Shown: piece after piece, positions 1-9,458 of the stretch | Numbering within the stretch: the first letter of the stretch is position 1 | How the letters are laid out: each line of letters opens with the position of its first letter | Source: Chlorobium sp. | GTDB lineage: Bacteria > Bacteroidota > Chlorobiia > Chlorobiales > Chlorobiaceae | Length of the DNA: 64,000 nucleotides | Direction: 5' to 3' | NCBI GenBank assembly: GCA_028277225.1 | Contig: JANQHB010000056.1 | Coordinates: 1-64,000 of the forward strand | The notes under the pieces: generated by a model | Seen by the model: only the letters and a program-made list of their open reading frames with translations | What the model was told of the DNA's origin: nothing | Databases searched by the model: none | Position numbers and translations under genes: made by a program

Positions 1-1
1 C

Positions 2-1120
2 GATGATGACGACGATGACGACGATGACGACGATGATGATGACGACGACGTAGGTGACGATGACGACGATGACGATGATGACGATGATGATGACGACGAT
101 GACGATGACGATGACGATGATGACGATGACGATGATGACGACGACGATGGAGAAGAGAACGATCAGTTGCTTGTAAATGCCTTTGTTGAGACCGATGGTG
201 ACGGTGACGTCGAAGATGCAAAAGAGAGCAATCAGTCGCTTGTTTATGGATTTATTGTGACTGACAGTGATGGAGATAGCACGAGTGGTACGTTAACGAT
301 AATGGTCGATCATACTGATCAAAGCAATGTGAGTGGACAACCTGAATCATTGTTCAAGGTTGGAGCGGACGAATTCAAGTCTTTGAGTGTGACGACTCCA
401 ACAGGCGTATCGGCAGTCTATGATTCGGTGCAGTTATCTGTCACAACATATGAGACAATAAATCCAGACGGTAGTGTGACAGTGATAGGTCGGATAGATA
501 CAGACGGAAATAATAAAGACGATACTGATGCATACACGTTACAATTCAACAATGATGGTTCTTTTGAATTCACAAAACATTTTGAGCTAGTGCTTACAGA
601 TAATGTTGCAATACCTGAAGATGATATTACGTCCAAAAGCACAGAAGACGAGGACAAGGCAGGAAAAGACAATGACTTCATTAAAGGCGGTAGCGGTGAT
701 GATATCATTTATGCCCAAGAAGGTGACGACACGATTATCTATGATGAAAACGACTCTGTCGTTGATGGCGGATCCGGTTATGATGTCATCAGTATCGATA
801 GCGGAGATGATATTGATTTCAGCAGACTTGGTACTGATACATCAGATCCGATGCCATTTTCAGACATTGAAGAGCTGAACATGGAGAATACTACTGGCGA
901 CAACTCTATTTCAAATCTGTCAGCACAGGATGTCCTCGATATGACCGATAGAGATGATGAGCTTGCGGTTCTTGGCGACAATGGAGACAGCTTCTCATTT
1001 GCAGAGGGTATTGGTGGTGTCGGTGGTTGGATTGATTTGGGTATTTCAGGAGGTTTTCATGATTATACTCTCAATGGTGCTATCGTCAAAATAGACCAGG
1101 ATATTACAGATGTAACCTGA
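2..1120 (+). CDS. C-terminal part of giant RTX/type I-secreted adhesin (5' truncated by window)
   Basis: The reading frame is open from base 2, so the start lies outside the window. Of the first 49 codons, 47 are GAT or GAC, giving a nearly pure aspartate tract broken once by Val-Gly. Next comes adhesin-like beta-sandwich sequence (VYGFIVTDSDGD), then glycine/aspartate nonapeptides typical of calcium-binding RTX repeats (GGSGDDIIY, GGSGYDVIS) at about residues 225-266 of the visible frame. The C-terminal segment contains QDVLDMTD, a pattern I associate with the ends of large type I secretion substrates. The protein is probably exported whole by the TolC-ABC-HlyD trio encoded just downstream and acts at the cell surface in adhesion or biofilm formation. 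RTX class is well supported; the exact role is inferred. Confidence 0.85.
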   Translation, partial: DDDDDDDDDDDDDDDDVGDDDDDDDDDDDDDDDDDDDDDDDDDDDDDDDGEENDQLLVNAFVETDGDGDVEDAKESNQSLVYGFIVTDSDGDSTSGTLTIMVDHTDQSNVSGQPESLFKVGADEFKSLSVTTPTGVSAVYDSVQLSVTTYETINPDGSVTVIGRIDTDGNNKDDTDAYTLQFNNDGSFEFTKHFELVLTDNVAIPEDDITSKSTEDEDKAGKDNDFIKGGSGDDIIYAQEGDDTIIYDENDSVVDGGSGYDVISIDSGDDIDFSRLGTDTSDPMPFSDIEELNMENTTGDNSISNLSAQDVLDMTDRDDELAVLGDNGDSFSFAEGIGGVGGWIDLGISGGFHDYTLNGAIVKIDQDITDVT

Positions 1121-1173
1121 TTATGTTCTGGTATTGATCTCGGATTATATTCATCACAGGATGGGGAGAAGTA

Positions 1174-1208
1174 AGTCGGCTGATTCGAAAAATCGGCCGG
1201 CTTTTTTT
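1174..1208 (+). terminator. Rho-independent terminator after the adhesin gene
   Basis: A stem starting AGTCGGC pairs, with G-U wobbles, with CGGCCGGCT across a short A-rich loop and is followed by seven T residues. It lies 54 bases after the adhesin stop codon and separates the adhesin from the decayed sequence that follows. Confidence 0.8.
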
Positions 1209-1224
1209 GATTAATGCAATGCTG

Positions 1225-2429
1225 ACGTTATCTGTTCGTAGTTGCCAGGACGGAAGGCTCAGGGATGTCGACGGTTCGGAATCCGTTGTGAACGCTGTCC
1301 TGACTGGCGGGCTCAACGGTATGCTTGTCTATGCCGGTCGAGATATCAATGACGCTTTATCAGAAAATAAAGCACTGAATACCGGGGATGACGGGGCAGG
1401 CAGCAATACAAATTAATGGGTGCTTCTTCTTGATGGATAGGGCACGTTACCGGACAATATCTATGTTCTCCGGAGGATGTCAGCGGTACCTTTACCCTGG
1501 AGCTTCCGGTGCTTGTACAGAGGAATATGATGGTACTCAAGGTGTTGCCGATAAAGCCGAAATTCCGCTTGTGGTAGAACCAGTTGCCTATCCCATCGAT
1601 CCTGAATATTTCAATCCTGCTGATACATTCGGCTCTGAGATAGAATCATATTCCTCTTAACCTGAACGCATCTCTTGAGGACACGGTTGATTATTATCCC
1701 GATGATATTGGTCAGGATGACCTTGAGGCTGTAGTTCTTGCTTTTTCGGAGCTTGGCGATTATGCCGCATTCTTACTATGGCGATGGAGGGTTTATCGCT
1801 GCGGTTGAATACAGTGGAGGAGATTATATCGTCAGCGATATTCTTGCAGACCAAGTCAATGACCTGACGTTTATGCAATCCGTCCGTTCCGTTGAAGTTA
1901 CGTGGGAAGCGTATACTGTCGATGGAACTGACGATTCTTCTGACGAGCCGGTGCTTTCTGGAGAACTGAATGGTTTCAATGTTGATAATATCTACGAGGT
2001 TATTCCTTCATCGGGAGGCGATCGTTTATTTTATGACGGGACAGCGGATCGTAGCTATGACGGTTTTGACGGAAACGATACTCTGCTTTTCAAAAACGGC
2101 TATGTGCTTGACGACGACGATGTGCGGCAAGGTGAGAACCTTGATTGTGGTTCTCAGGTCCGGGTCCGGATGTCAGCAATACCGAGGTTTTCGATATGGA
2201 CAATGATTCCGCAAGCGGGGTACTTGGTTTTCGTGAACAGGATGTGCTGGATATTACTGATGCTGATAATGTGCTTATCCTTCTTGGTGATGAACAGGAT
2301 AGTGTTGGACTGCAGGGAAGGTGGACACAAAGAACAGATCCAGATCCTGGTTTTGTGGAATATACGCTTGGACTGGCAACGGTGAGAATCGACAATGAAA
2401 TAGAGGATATAACTGTCAGTCTCACTTAA
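1225..2429 (+). pseudogene. Frameshifted remnant of a second RTX-type adhesin C-terminus
   Basis: Adhesin-like protein sequence is spread over all three plus frames in collinear order: DVDGSESVVNAVL (about 1265), VSGTFTLELPV (about 1480), YDGTQGVADKAEIPL (about 1530), IPLNLNASLEDTVDYY (about 1650), EYSGGDYIVSDILADQ (about 1810), DGFDGNDTLLF (about 2065) and finally FREQDVLDITDADNVLILL (about 2230) to a stop at 2427-2429. The last part parallels the C-terminus of the upstream adhesin (QDVLDMTD...LAVLGD). At least four frame changes are needed to join the pieces and no start codon is evident, so this is a decayed paralogue or an old duplicate of the adhesin end rather than a working gene. Confidence 0.75.
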
Positions 2430-2496
2430 GGTTTTCACCTTGAGACATTTTAACGTACTTTATTGTTCATATAGCAACACTAAACTCCTGTTTGAT

Positions 2497-3918
2497 ATGA
2501 AACGCAATACATTTGGAAGGAAAGCACGAAGATTTCTGGCGGCCGTTGTTGTCCTGGCTGCTTTTGTTCTTCCGCAGGCTGTTTTTGCCGAGTCTGGTAC
2601 TGTCAAGTCGGTTGTAGAACAAGCGATCAACACAAACCCCGAAGTGCAGGCGAAATTTCATGATTTCCGGTCTGTCTATTATGAAGAACGTGTTGCCGGT
2701 GGTGGTTATTTCCCGAAGATCGACGTGTCGGCGGGTATCGGCAAGGAATGGATCTATCAGGAAAAAACTCCGCTTGATGATGATTACTATCGTAAAGGTG
2801 TACGATTGGAATTGACTCAGATGCTTTTCGATGGTTTTTATACACACCATCAGGTTTGTCGACTGAAGTGCCATGGGAAATCGCTCTATTTCGAGTTTCT
2901 CGATTCGATGGAAAAGGTTGGTCTTGAAGCACTTCGGGCTTATGCGGATGTTCTCCGGTATCGTACTCTTGTAAGGCTCGCGGAACAGAATTATGAGTAT
3001 CATCAGGAGATATACGAGCAGATTACCAGCCGGGTCAGACAGGGTGTTAGCACGGGAGTGGACCAGGAGCAGATCGAAGGCCGTCTTGCGCTAGCCAATT
3101 CAAATCTTATTACCGAAAGGGCCAATCTGCATGATGTTACGGCACGCTATCAGCGTATCGTTGGAAAACTTCCACCGGAAGAAATGACCGATTTTGTGGT
3201 GCCGGTAAACACAATTCCTGGCTACGTGGAGAAAGCATTATATGATGCCTATCAGAAAAATCCGGGATTCCTTGCAACACTGATGGAAATCGAATCATCG
3301 CATCATGCTGTTGGCGCGCAGAAGTCGAAATTTTATCCCCGTTTTGATTTTCATGCCTATCATGACTGGAGCTGGGACAAGGACGGCATCGACGGCTACC
3401 AGAGGGAAGCTGCAGTCGAGTTGGTGATGACATACAACATCCTGAACGGCGGTTCGGACCTGGCGGCTGTCAAACAATACAAGCAGAAGCTGTATGAAGC
3501 CGTGGCACTCAGGGATAAAGCTGGCCGCGAACTGCGACAGACAGTAGAAATTGCATACAACGACAGAAAGTCACTCACGACGCAAGTGGAGTTTCTCGAT
3601 GAGCACCGGAAACGGATTGACCAGGTGAGGGTCGCGTATCTCGACCAGTTTTCAATTGGCAGGAGAACGTTGCTTGATCTCCTCGATACGGAGAATGAGT
3701 ACTACCAGGCTCAGCGGGCCTATATTAATGGAACCTATGACCTTACGCTTGCCGATGCCAGGACTCTGGCGGGAATCGGGAATCTTTTGCGCGAGATGGA
3801 CATTGTACGTTACGATCTTCCATCGCTTGATGACCTTGACTACGGTTCATGGCCAGTAGCTGCCAAGGAAGATATTCCTTATCCGATAGTTGCTCCAGAG
3901 GGATCAGTGAACAGATGA
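2497..3918 (+). CDS. TolC-family outer membrane channel of the type I secretion system
   Basis: Outer membrane efflux protein of about 473 residues that forms the trans-envelope channel for a type I secretion system. The chosen ATG begins a good signal peptide (MKRNTFGRK, a hydrophobic stretch, then cleavage near AVFA-ES); an upstream TTG would add 19 residues that do not fit a secretion signal. Two long helical repeats follow, typical of TolC/LapE proteins, with NGGSDLAAVKQY and DQFSIGRRTLLDLLDTENE being family-like. It is followed after 35 bases by the ABC exporter and then the HlyD adaptor, so the three probably form one operon serving the adhesin upstream. Confidence 0.9.
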   Translation: MKRNTFGRKARRFLAAVVVLAAFVLPQAVFAESGTVKSVVEQAINTNPEVQAKFHDFRSVYYEERVAGGGYFPKIDVSAGIGKEWIYQEKTPLDDDYYRKGVRLELTQMLFDGFYTHHQVCRLKCHGKSLYFEFLDSMEKVGLEALRAYADVLRYRTLVRLAEQNYEYHQEIYEQITSRVRQGVSTGVDQEQIEGRLALANSNLITERANLHDVTARYQRIVGKLPPEEMTDFVVPVNTIPGYVEKALYDAYQKNPGFLATLMEIESSHHAVGAQKSKFYPRFDFHAYHDWSWDKDGIDGYQREAAVELVMTYNILNGGSDLAAVKQYKQKLYEAVALRDKAGRELRQTVEIAYNDRKSLTTQVEFLDEHRKRIDQVRVAYLDQFSIGRRTLLDLLDTENEYYQAQRAYINGTYDLTLADARTLAGIGNLLREMDIVRYDLPSLDDLDYGSWPVAAKEDIPYPIVAPEGSVNR

Positions 3919-3953
3919 TCGAGTACTGAGCGTAATCCTCCACATACTCTTGT

Positions 3954-6110
3954 ATGGAAAAAGAGAAGCAGGAAAGCGTTGAAGAGAATGATGCTGTAAG
4001 ACAGGATGCCTTGCTTGAGTGCCTGATGACGATCGGCAAGTCTCATGGCCAGACGTTTGAAAAGGATTCGTTGCTTGCCGGACTTCCCCTTAAAAACGGC
4101 AAAATAACCCCGTCACTGTTTCAGAGGGTTGTGAAACGGGCCGGCTATACAAGCAGCCTGGTCAGACGAAATATCGTTTCGCTCAATTCAGCCCTTTTTC
4201 CTGCTGTTCTTCTCCTTGATCGCGACGACGCCTGTGTTTTGCATGGCCTGGAAGACGGTAAGGCTACAGTTACATGGTCTGACCTGCCGGGCGCACCGAC
4301 AGATGTCGATCTATCGGTACTCGAAGAGAGATTTACAGGATATGCGGTTTATGTTCGCCCTGTTTTCCGCTATGATGCTCGTACTCCTGAAGTTCGCAAG
4401 CTTCGGCGACGGCACTGGTTCTGGAGCGTAATCGAAGAGAATCGACGTCTCTACAGGGATATTCTTTTTGCTGCGGTATTGATCAATTTGTTCGCGCTTG
4501 CAATGCCGCTGTTTATTCGTAATGTCTATGACCGCGTTCTTCCCAATCTTGCTATTGACACTCTCTGGGTGACTTCTTCGGCAGTGCTGCTGGTTATATG
4601 CGCTGATGTTGCGATGCGTCTGTCAAGAGTGTATTTTATTGATCGAGCGGCAGGGAGGGCAGATGTCAAGCTTTCTGCTTCCATTATGGAACAGGTTCTT
4701 GGCCTGAAAATGGCCAGTCGTCCGGCATCGGTAGGGTCATTCGCTTCGAATCTCCAGGCATTCGAGTTTATCCGTTCGTTTATAACGTCAACCACTGTCG
4801 CCGCACTGGTTGATCTTCCTTTCGCACTGCTTTTTGTTATCATAATTGCTCTGATTGCCTGGCCTCTTGCTATTCCTGTTCTTGTGGGTGCGTTGCTGGT
4901 TTTCCTTTATGCGGTGACAGTCCAGGGTAAAATGCATGACCTGACTGAGAAGTCTTATCGGGTTGGTGCCCAGCGAAACGCGACTCTGATCGAAAGCCTT
5001 GTCGGGATGGAGACAATCAAGCTTCTTGGTGCCGAAGGACGATTCCAGGCGAAATGGGAAGGTGTGGTTGCCTACCTTGCAAGAATCGGAGAGCAACTCA
5101 GGCTTCTTTCTGCTTCGGTATCTACCGGCGCCTACTGGGTACAGAATTTTGTCTCGATCGCAATCATTATAATCGGAGTCTATCTTGTGTCCCAGGGCGA
5201 TCTGACAATGGGAGGTCTCATTGCTGTCTATATTCTTTCTTCGAGGGCAATGGCGCCGGTTAGCCAGAGTGCAGCTCTTCTTACCCAGTATCATCAGGCG
5301 GAGACATCGATGACCTCCCTGAATGAAATTATGGAGCGTCCGGTCGAACGCCCTGTCGATTCGTCATTCGTTACAAGGCAAACATACAGGGGGGATATCG
5401 TATTCAAGGATGTTTCTTTTACCTATCCGGACCAGCAAACTGAAGCTCTCAGCGATCTCTCTTTTCATGTCAAGCCGGGTGAACATGTTGCTTTGCTGGG
5501 CAGGGTCGGGTCTGGCAAAACTACACTCGAACGGATAATTTCCGGCTTGTATGAGCCTTCGAAAGGCGCAGTTCTGATAGACGGTGTTGACAGTCGTCAA
5601 CTTGATCCTGCTGAGCTGAGGAGAAATCTTGGTCATGTACCCCAGGACGTTACCCTATTTTTCGGTTCACTTCGTGAGAATATCACGATGTCAATCCCGG
5701 AGGCAAGTGATCGTGAAATCCTCAAAGCTGCTCAAATCGGCACGATTGATCAGTTCGTCGACAAGCATCCGCACGGTTTTCAGATGCAGGTCGGAGAACG
5801 AGGGGAAAACCTTTCCGGTGGCCAACGGCAGGGGGTGGCAATTGCAAGGGCCGTAATTGCCGAACCTCCGATTTTGCTGCTCGACGAACCGACATCGTTC
5901 ATGGACACTACCACGGAGTCCATGTTTAAATCGAGGTTGACGCAGTATGCCAGGAACAAGACCATGCTGATTGTAACCCATCGCTCATCACTTCTTGAAC
6001 TCGTCGATAGAGTTCTTGTTCTCGATGGAGGAAAGCTTGTCGCAGACGGTCCGAAGGAGAAAGTGCTCGACGCACTGAGGAAAGGGCAGGTCCGGAGGAT
6101 TGAATCATGA
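3954..6110 (+). CDS. Type I secretion ABC transporter/permease (LapB/LssB-like)
   Basis: Inner-membrane ATP-driven exporter of 718 residues. An N-terminal domain (about 1-140) resembles the C39-like domain of LapB-type exporters, with LLECLMTIGKSHG and TGYAVYVRP; in this subfamily the domain usually binds substrate rather than cleaving a leader, which would fit export of an uncleaved RTX protein. Membrane segments lie at about 165-460. The nucleotide-binding domain has Walker A GRVGSGKTT (516-524), signature LSGGQ (620-624) and Walker B ILLLDEP (640-646). Its stop overlaps the next start by four bases, implying translational coupling with the membrane fusion protein. Confidence 0.93.
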   Translation: MEKEKQESVEENDAVRQDALLECLMTIGKSHGQTFEKDSLLAGLPLKNGKITPSLFQRVVKRAGYTSSLVRRNIVSLNSALFPAVLLLDRDDACVLHGLEDGKATVTWSDLPGAPTDVDLSVLEERFTGYAVYVRPVFRYDARTPEVRKLRRRHWFWSVIEENRRLYRDILFAAVLINLFALAMPLFIRNVYDRVLPNLAIDTLWVTSSAVLLVICADVAMRLSRVYFIDRAAGRADVKLSASIMEQVLGLKMASRPASVGSFASNLQAFEFIRSFITSTTVAALVDLPFALLFVIIIALIAWPLAIPVLVGALLVFLYAVTVQGKMHDLTEKSYRVGAQRNATLIESLVGMETIKLLGAEGRFQAKWEGVVAYLARIGEQLRLLSASVSTGAYWVQNFVSIAIIIIGVYLVSQGDLTMGGLIAVYILSSRAMAPVSQSAALLTQYHQAETSMTSLNEIMERPVERPVDSSFVTRQTYRGDIVFKDVSFTYPDQQTEALSDLSFHVKPGEHVALLGRVGSGKTTLERIISGLYEPSKGAVLIDGVDSRQLDPAELRRNLGHVPQDVTLFFGSLRENITMSIPEASDREILKAAQIGTIDQFVDKHPHGFQMQVGERGENLSGGQRQGVAIARAVIAEPPILLLDEPTSFMDTTTESMFKSRLTQYARNKTMLIVTHRSSLLELVDRVLVLDGGKLVADGPKEKVLDALRKGQVRRIES

Positions 6111-7525
6111 TCGATACAAGGACGGAAAAGGGATTTAATAAGCTTGGAAAAGTCGCAAAGTCTTCGGGCATGAAACGCCGGAAATTTATCGACAGGCTTT
6201 TTCGGCGGTGGATTCCCCTGGACGAGGAAGAACCTCTTGACTGGATTGGCGAAGCGGATTGGGCCCAGCTGCAGCAGGAGCCGCTCAGGGCCAGGGCTCT
6301 TCTGAAGATTTTCGGTATTACCCTTTTTCTTCTTTTGGCCTGGGCAGCAGTGGCTCCCCTCGACGAGGTGACTCGGGGAATGGGAAAGGTTATTCCTTCT
6401 TCAAGGCTTCAAGTCATTGAATCGCTGGATGGCGGGATTGTCGAAGAGATTATGGTTCAGGAGGGCAATGTGGTTGAGGCTGGAGACGTCCTGATGCGCA
6501 TCGATCCTACCCGCTATACCTCCTCACTTCAGGAGCGGGAGTATGAAGTGCTCAGCTTGATTGCCCGTGCAGCGCGTTTGAGGGCTCTTGCAGAAGATAC
6601 AACGCTTGTTCTTGATGATGAAAGGCTCATAAATGTGTCCCGGATCGTCGAGCATGAAAAGCGGCTCTATCAGGAAAGCAAAAGGGAGTTCGAGTCGCAG
6701 ATGACGATCATGCAGGAAAAATTATCCCAAAAGGAACATGAACTTGAAGAGGTACAGGCGCGATTGGTACAGGCTCGTCAGGCTTATGGCCTTGCTTCGC
6801 AGGAGCTGAACAGAACCCGGCCGCTACTCAAGTCCGGTGCTGTTTCAGAAGTTGAAGTGATAAGGCTTCGTCGGGATGTAGCCAATGCCCGGGGCGAAAA
6901 AAACGCTGCAACAGCAAGAAAAGCAACCCTGGAACGCTCGGTTGAAGAAGCGAAAGAAAAAATACAGGAAACCGAACTGAACAGTCGTAATGAGTGGCGT
7001 GAAGAACTGGCTGATGTTCTCAGCAAAATCGCGAGCATGAGTCAGGGAGCGAAAGGACTTGCCGACAGGGTGGAGCGAGCCGAAATCAAGGCTCCCGTGA
7101 ACGGTACTGTACAGAGGGTTTATATCAACACGATTGGAGGTGTTGTCAAGCCCGGAGGCAGGGTGGCGGATGTTGTTCCTCTTGGTGACAGTCTTGAGGT
7201 TGAAACCAAGGTTTCGCCGAGAGATATTGCATTTGTTCATCCTCGTCAGGAGGCACTGGTTAAGCTTACTGCCTATGAGTTTTCGATATACGGCGGCATG
7301 AAAGGAGAAGTCTATCACATCAGTCCTGACACGGTGACCGATGAGGAAGGTAATACTTTCTACCTTGTACGTGTAAAGACAGCAGCAGCAACAATAAGGA
7401 AAGGACTGCCTGTGATACCGGGTATGATGGCCCAGGTCGATATCATTACCGGAAAACGAACCGTGCTGGTCTATCTCCTGAAACCATTTCTCCGTGCAGC
7501 ATCGAACGCAATGAAAGAGAGGTGA
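6107..7525 (+). CDS. HlyD-family type I secretion membrane fusion protein
   Basis: Periplasmic adaptor of 472 residues linking the ABC exporter to the TolC channel. A cytoplasmic N-terminus is followed by one membrane segment (about 64-84), the lipoyl/barrel start VIPSSRLQVIESLDGGIVEE, a long coiled coil (about 130-310, rich in Glu, Lys and Arg) and the C-terminal HlyD barrel with IKAPVNGTVQRV and VVKPGGRVADVVP. Length and order match LapC/HlyD proteins. It overlaps the exporter gene by ATGA. No gene follows closely on this strand, so it probably ends the secretion operon. Confidence 0.92.
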   Translation: MIDTRTEKGFNKLGKVAKSSGMKRRKFIDRLFRRWIPLDEEEPLDWIGEADWAQLQQEPLRARALLKIFGITLFLLLAWAAVAPLDEVTRGMGKVIPSSRLQVIESLDGGIVEEIMVQEGNVVEAGDVLMRIDPTRYTSSLQEREYEVLSLIARAARLRALAEDTTLVLDDERLINVSRIVEHEKRLYQESKREFESQMTIMQEKLSQKEHELEEVQARLVQARQAYGLASQELNRTRPLLKSGAVSEVEVIRLRRDVANARGEKNAATARKATLERSVEEAKEKIQETELNSRNEWREELADVLSKIASMSQGAKGLADRVERAEIKAPVNGTVQRVYINTIGGVVKPGGRVADVVPLGDSLEVETKVSPRDIAFVHPRQEALVKLTAYEFSIYGGMKGEVYHISPDTVTDEEGNTFYLVRVKTAAATIRKGLPVIPGMMAQVDIITGKRTVLVYLLKPFLRAASNAMKER

Positions 7526-7661
7526 CTGTCATCGCAGGATGGCTTGTTGGCCTGATGGCTTTTCCTGATGTTCGTTTAACCACTGCATTTGATGGTATTA
7601 GAGAATCTATGAAAACAGGTTTCTTTATTCTTGCGTGTTCAGACACAATGGGTTTGGTTAT

Positions 7662-8798
7662 ATGCGTCTTGTAAAGGCGGTTCTTCTTCTATCGAGCAGC
7701 ATGACGGTAATGGCCGGCTCGGTGATTTCTCCCGCTCTTCCAGAGATCAGCCGCCATTTTTCCCCCGAAGGCCCTACGGTACTGACAAAACTCATCCTTA
7801 CCATGCCGGCAATAATGATCGCTTTCTGCGCCCCTCTTGCCGGCCACCTCTCGGATATCTTCGGCAGAAAAAAGCTTTTGCTTGGTTCACTGCTGCTTTA
7901 CGGAACTTCGGGTTTGAGCGGTTGTTTTATCGATAACCTTTTTATTCTTCTGGTCAGCCGTGCTGTTCTCGGGATCGGTGTCGGGGGGATCATGAGTGCC
8001 GCAACGGCGCTTATAGGCGACCTGTTTACAGGACATGAGCGCGCCCGGTTTATAGGTCTCCAGTCGGGGTTTATGTATATCGGGGGAGTGGTGCTGGTCC
8101 TGCTCGGGGGAATACTCGCCGAAATCAGCTGGAATGCACCTTTTGCAGCCTACGCGTCTGCTTTTGTGATTTTTTTTCTTGGACTGGCGGGCCTTGTCGG
8201 TATGGCAGACAGCCCAAAGAGTGAGCGTGATGTGCCAGGGAGCAACAGTACGTTTTCCTCTCTGTCGTTTCTCCTGATCTATGGGCTGGTTTTTGTACTG
8301 ATGATTTTTTACTTCATGGTCCTGGTTCAGGTACCCTTTCTTTTACAGGGAAGGTTCGGCGCCGGAAGTGTCATGACCGGGGTTTCGATCGCAGTTTCCG
8401 CAATGGCCGGATCGTTGTCATCGCTTTCCTATTCCATGATCAAGCGCAGGCTTTCATACAGGAGCATCTATATGCTCGGTTTCGGCTTCATAGCGGCAGG
8501 TTTTGCATTGATCGGTTCAGCTGGCAGCCTGACCTCGATGTTGTTCGGGCTCGGATGTGCAGGCTTGGGAAACGGCCTTCTCCTGCCAAACGGCAGTTTC
8601 TGGCTTATGGAGCTGGCTCCTGAACAGCAACGGGGGAGAGCAGTAGGCGGTTATACGGGCATGATTTTTCTGGGCCAGTTCTGTTCGCCGATTTTTATGG
8701 CCCCGGTCGTCGCTTCCGCTTCCCTCAATGGAGCATTTTTCGCTGCTTCGGGGGCTATGTTACTGATCGTTCTTTTTCTTTCAAGAGTTCCCGACTGA
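7662..8798 (+). CDS. Major facilitator superfamily transporter, drug-resistance type
   Basis: Integral membrane transporter of about 378 residues with roughly 12 hydrophobic segments. The N-terminal half has the MFS loop motif as GHLSDIFGRKKLLLG, and the first helix ends in SVISPALPEISRHF as in proton-coupled multidrug exporters. A GTG nine codons upstream (7635) is possible, but the ATG at 7662 gives the usual short N-terminus before helix 1. The substrate cannot be told from sequence. It stands alone, about 135 bases after the secretion operon and converging on a small minus-strand gene. Confidence 0.85.
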   Translation: MRLVKAVLLLSSSMTVMAGSVISPALPEISRHFSPEGPTVLTKLILTMPAIMIAFCAPLAGHLSDIFGRKKLLLGSLLLYGTSGLSGCFIDNLFILLVSRAVLGIGVGGIMSAATALIGDLFTGHERARFIGLQSGFMYIGGVVLVLLGGILAEISWNAPFAAYASAFVIFFLGLAGLVGMADSPKSERDVPGSNSTFSSLSFLLIYGLVFVLMIFYFMVLVQVPFLLQGRFGAGSVMTGVSIAVSAMAGSLSSLSYSMIKRRLSYRSIYMLGFGFIAAGFALIGSAGSLTSMLFGLGCAGLGNGLLLPNGSFWLMELAPEQQRGRAVGGYTGMIFLGQFCSPIFMAPVVASASLNGAFFAASGAMLLIVLFLSRVPD

Positions 8799-8875
8799 TC
8801 GGTACCGTTTTTTCTTCAGGCCGGGATATTCAAACAAGATATGCACACGCTTTCTGTCAACGGTCTCGATATTTC

Positions 8876-9148
8876 CTATCGGTACCTTTTTTTCATCATG
8901 GTATGTATCCCGGTGAGAATCAGGGAGGAGAAGAGTGCTCCCAATCCGGCAATGACTGATACGATCAATCCTGCAATTGCTGCTGTAGTTCCGTGTAAAT
9001 AGAACACGCCTGTCATGACGACCAGGCATGTAATGGCTGATGCGGCAAGTACAATCAAGCGAATCTGTTTAAAAAAAGAGGGCGTAATTGCCGCCATAAG
9101 TCCTATGCTGAAGAGGCCCCACCATGTAAGGTCCGAAAGAAACTCCAT
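8876..9148 (-). CDS. Small membrane protein of unknown function
   Basis: A 90-residue protein with three clear hydrophobic segments (about 5-22, 30-48 and 55-82) and a basic C-terminus (MMKKRYR). I do not recognise a family. Its 3' end faces the MFS transporter gene. A perfect palindrome, TTCGC-TATT-GCGAA, sits 63 bases upstream of its start and resembles sites before another membrane gene at 22.6 kb. The clean membrane pattern favours a real gene, but short length leaves doubt. Confidence 0.55.
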   Translation of the reverse strand: MEFLSDLTWWGLFSIGLMAAITPSFFKQIRLIVLAASAITCLVVMTGVFYLHGTTAAIAGLIVSVIAGLGALFSSLILTGIHTMMKKRYR

Positions 9149-9210
9149 GATCTCCTGTAGTCAATAGAAAAGCTGAAAAATATGAGACAAGGTAAGGATA
9201 TTCATAAGGT

Positions 9211-9224
9211 TTCGCTATTGCGAA
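9211..9224. promoter_or_regulatory. Palindrome upstream of small membrane gene
   Basis: TTCGC-TATT-GCGAA, arms of five with a four-base centre, lies 63 bases before the start of the minus-strand membrane protein gene. It resembles TTGC-TAT(C/T)-GCAA sites at 22778 and 22808. A regulator-binding role is inferred only. Confidence 0.35.
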
Positions 9225-9458
9225 TTGGCGCAGTATGCCGAAGAGTCGAGAATCAGGGGACAATGATCGTGAATGGGGAAAAAAAGATTGTGTTAGGAGA
9301 GAGATGTGGGATCGAAGAAGTGCTGAGTCAAGACAGTTAGTTGGCGAGATGGCTGGCTGGTTGGCAAGAAGGAAGTTAGATGGTTTTTGGTCATTTTAGT
9401 CCTTTTGGTCTTGTCCACCAGTTTTCAAACAACTCAACAGATCAACAATTCAACACTC
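9225..9458. repeat. Intergenic dispersed repeat segment (low-complexity module)
   Basis: No gene is seen. From about 9345 the sequence contains modules that recur between other genes in this window: GGCTGGCTGGTTGGCAAGAAGG, then a TTTTTGGTCATTTTAGTCC stretch, then CAAACAACTCAACAGATC. The same order is found at about 39957-40110, and parts of it at 38090 and 28255. Confidence 0.7.

Noticed and set aside
2467..3003. 178-codon minus-strand frame over the tolC start
   Set aside because: Antisense to the signal peptide and first helices of a well-supported TolC protein.
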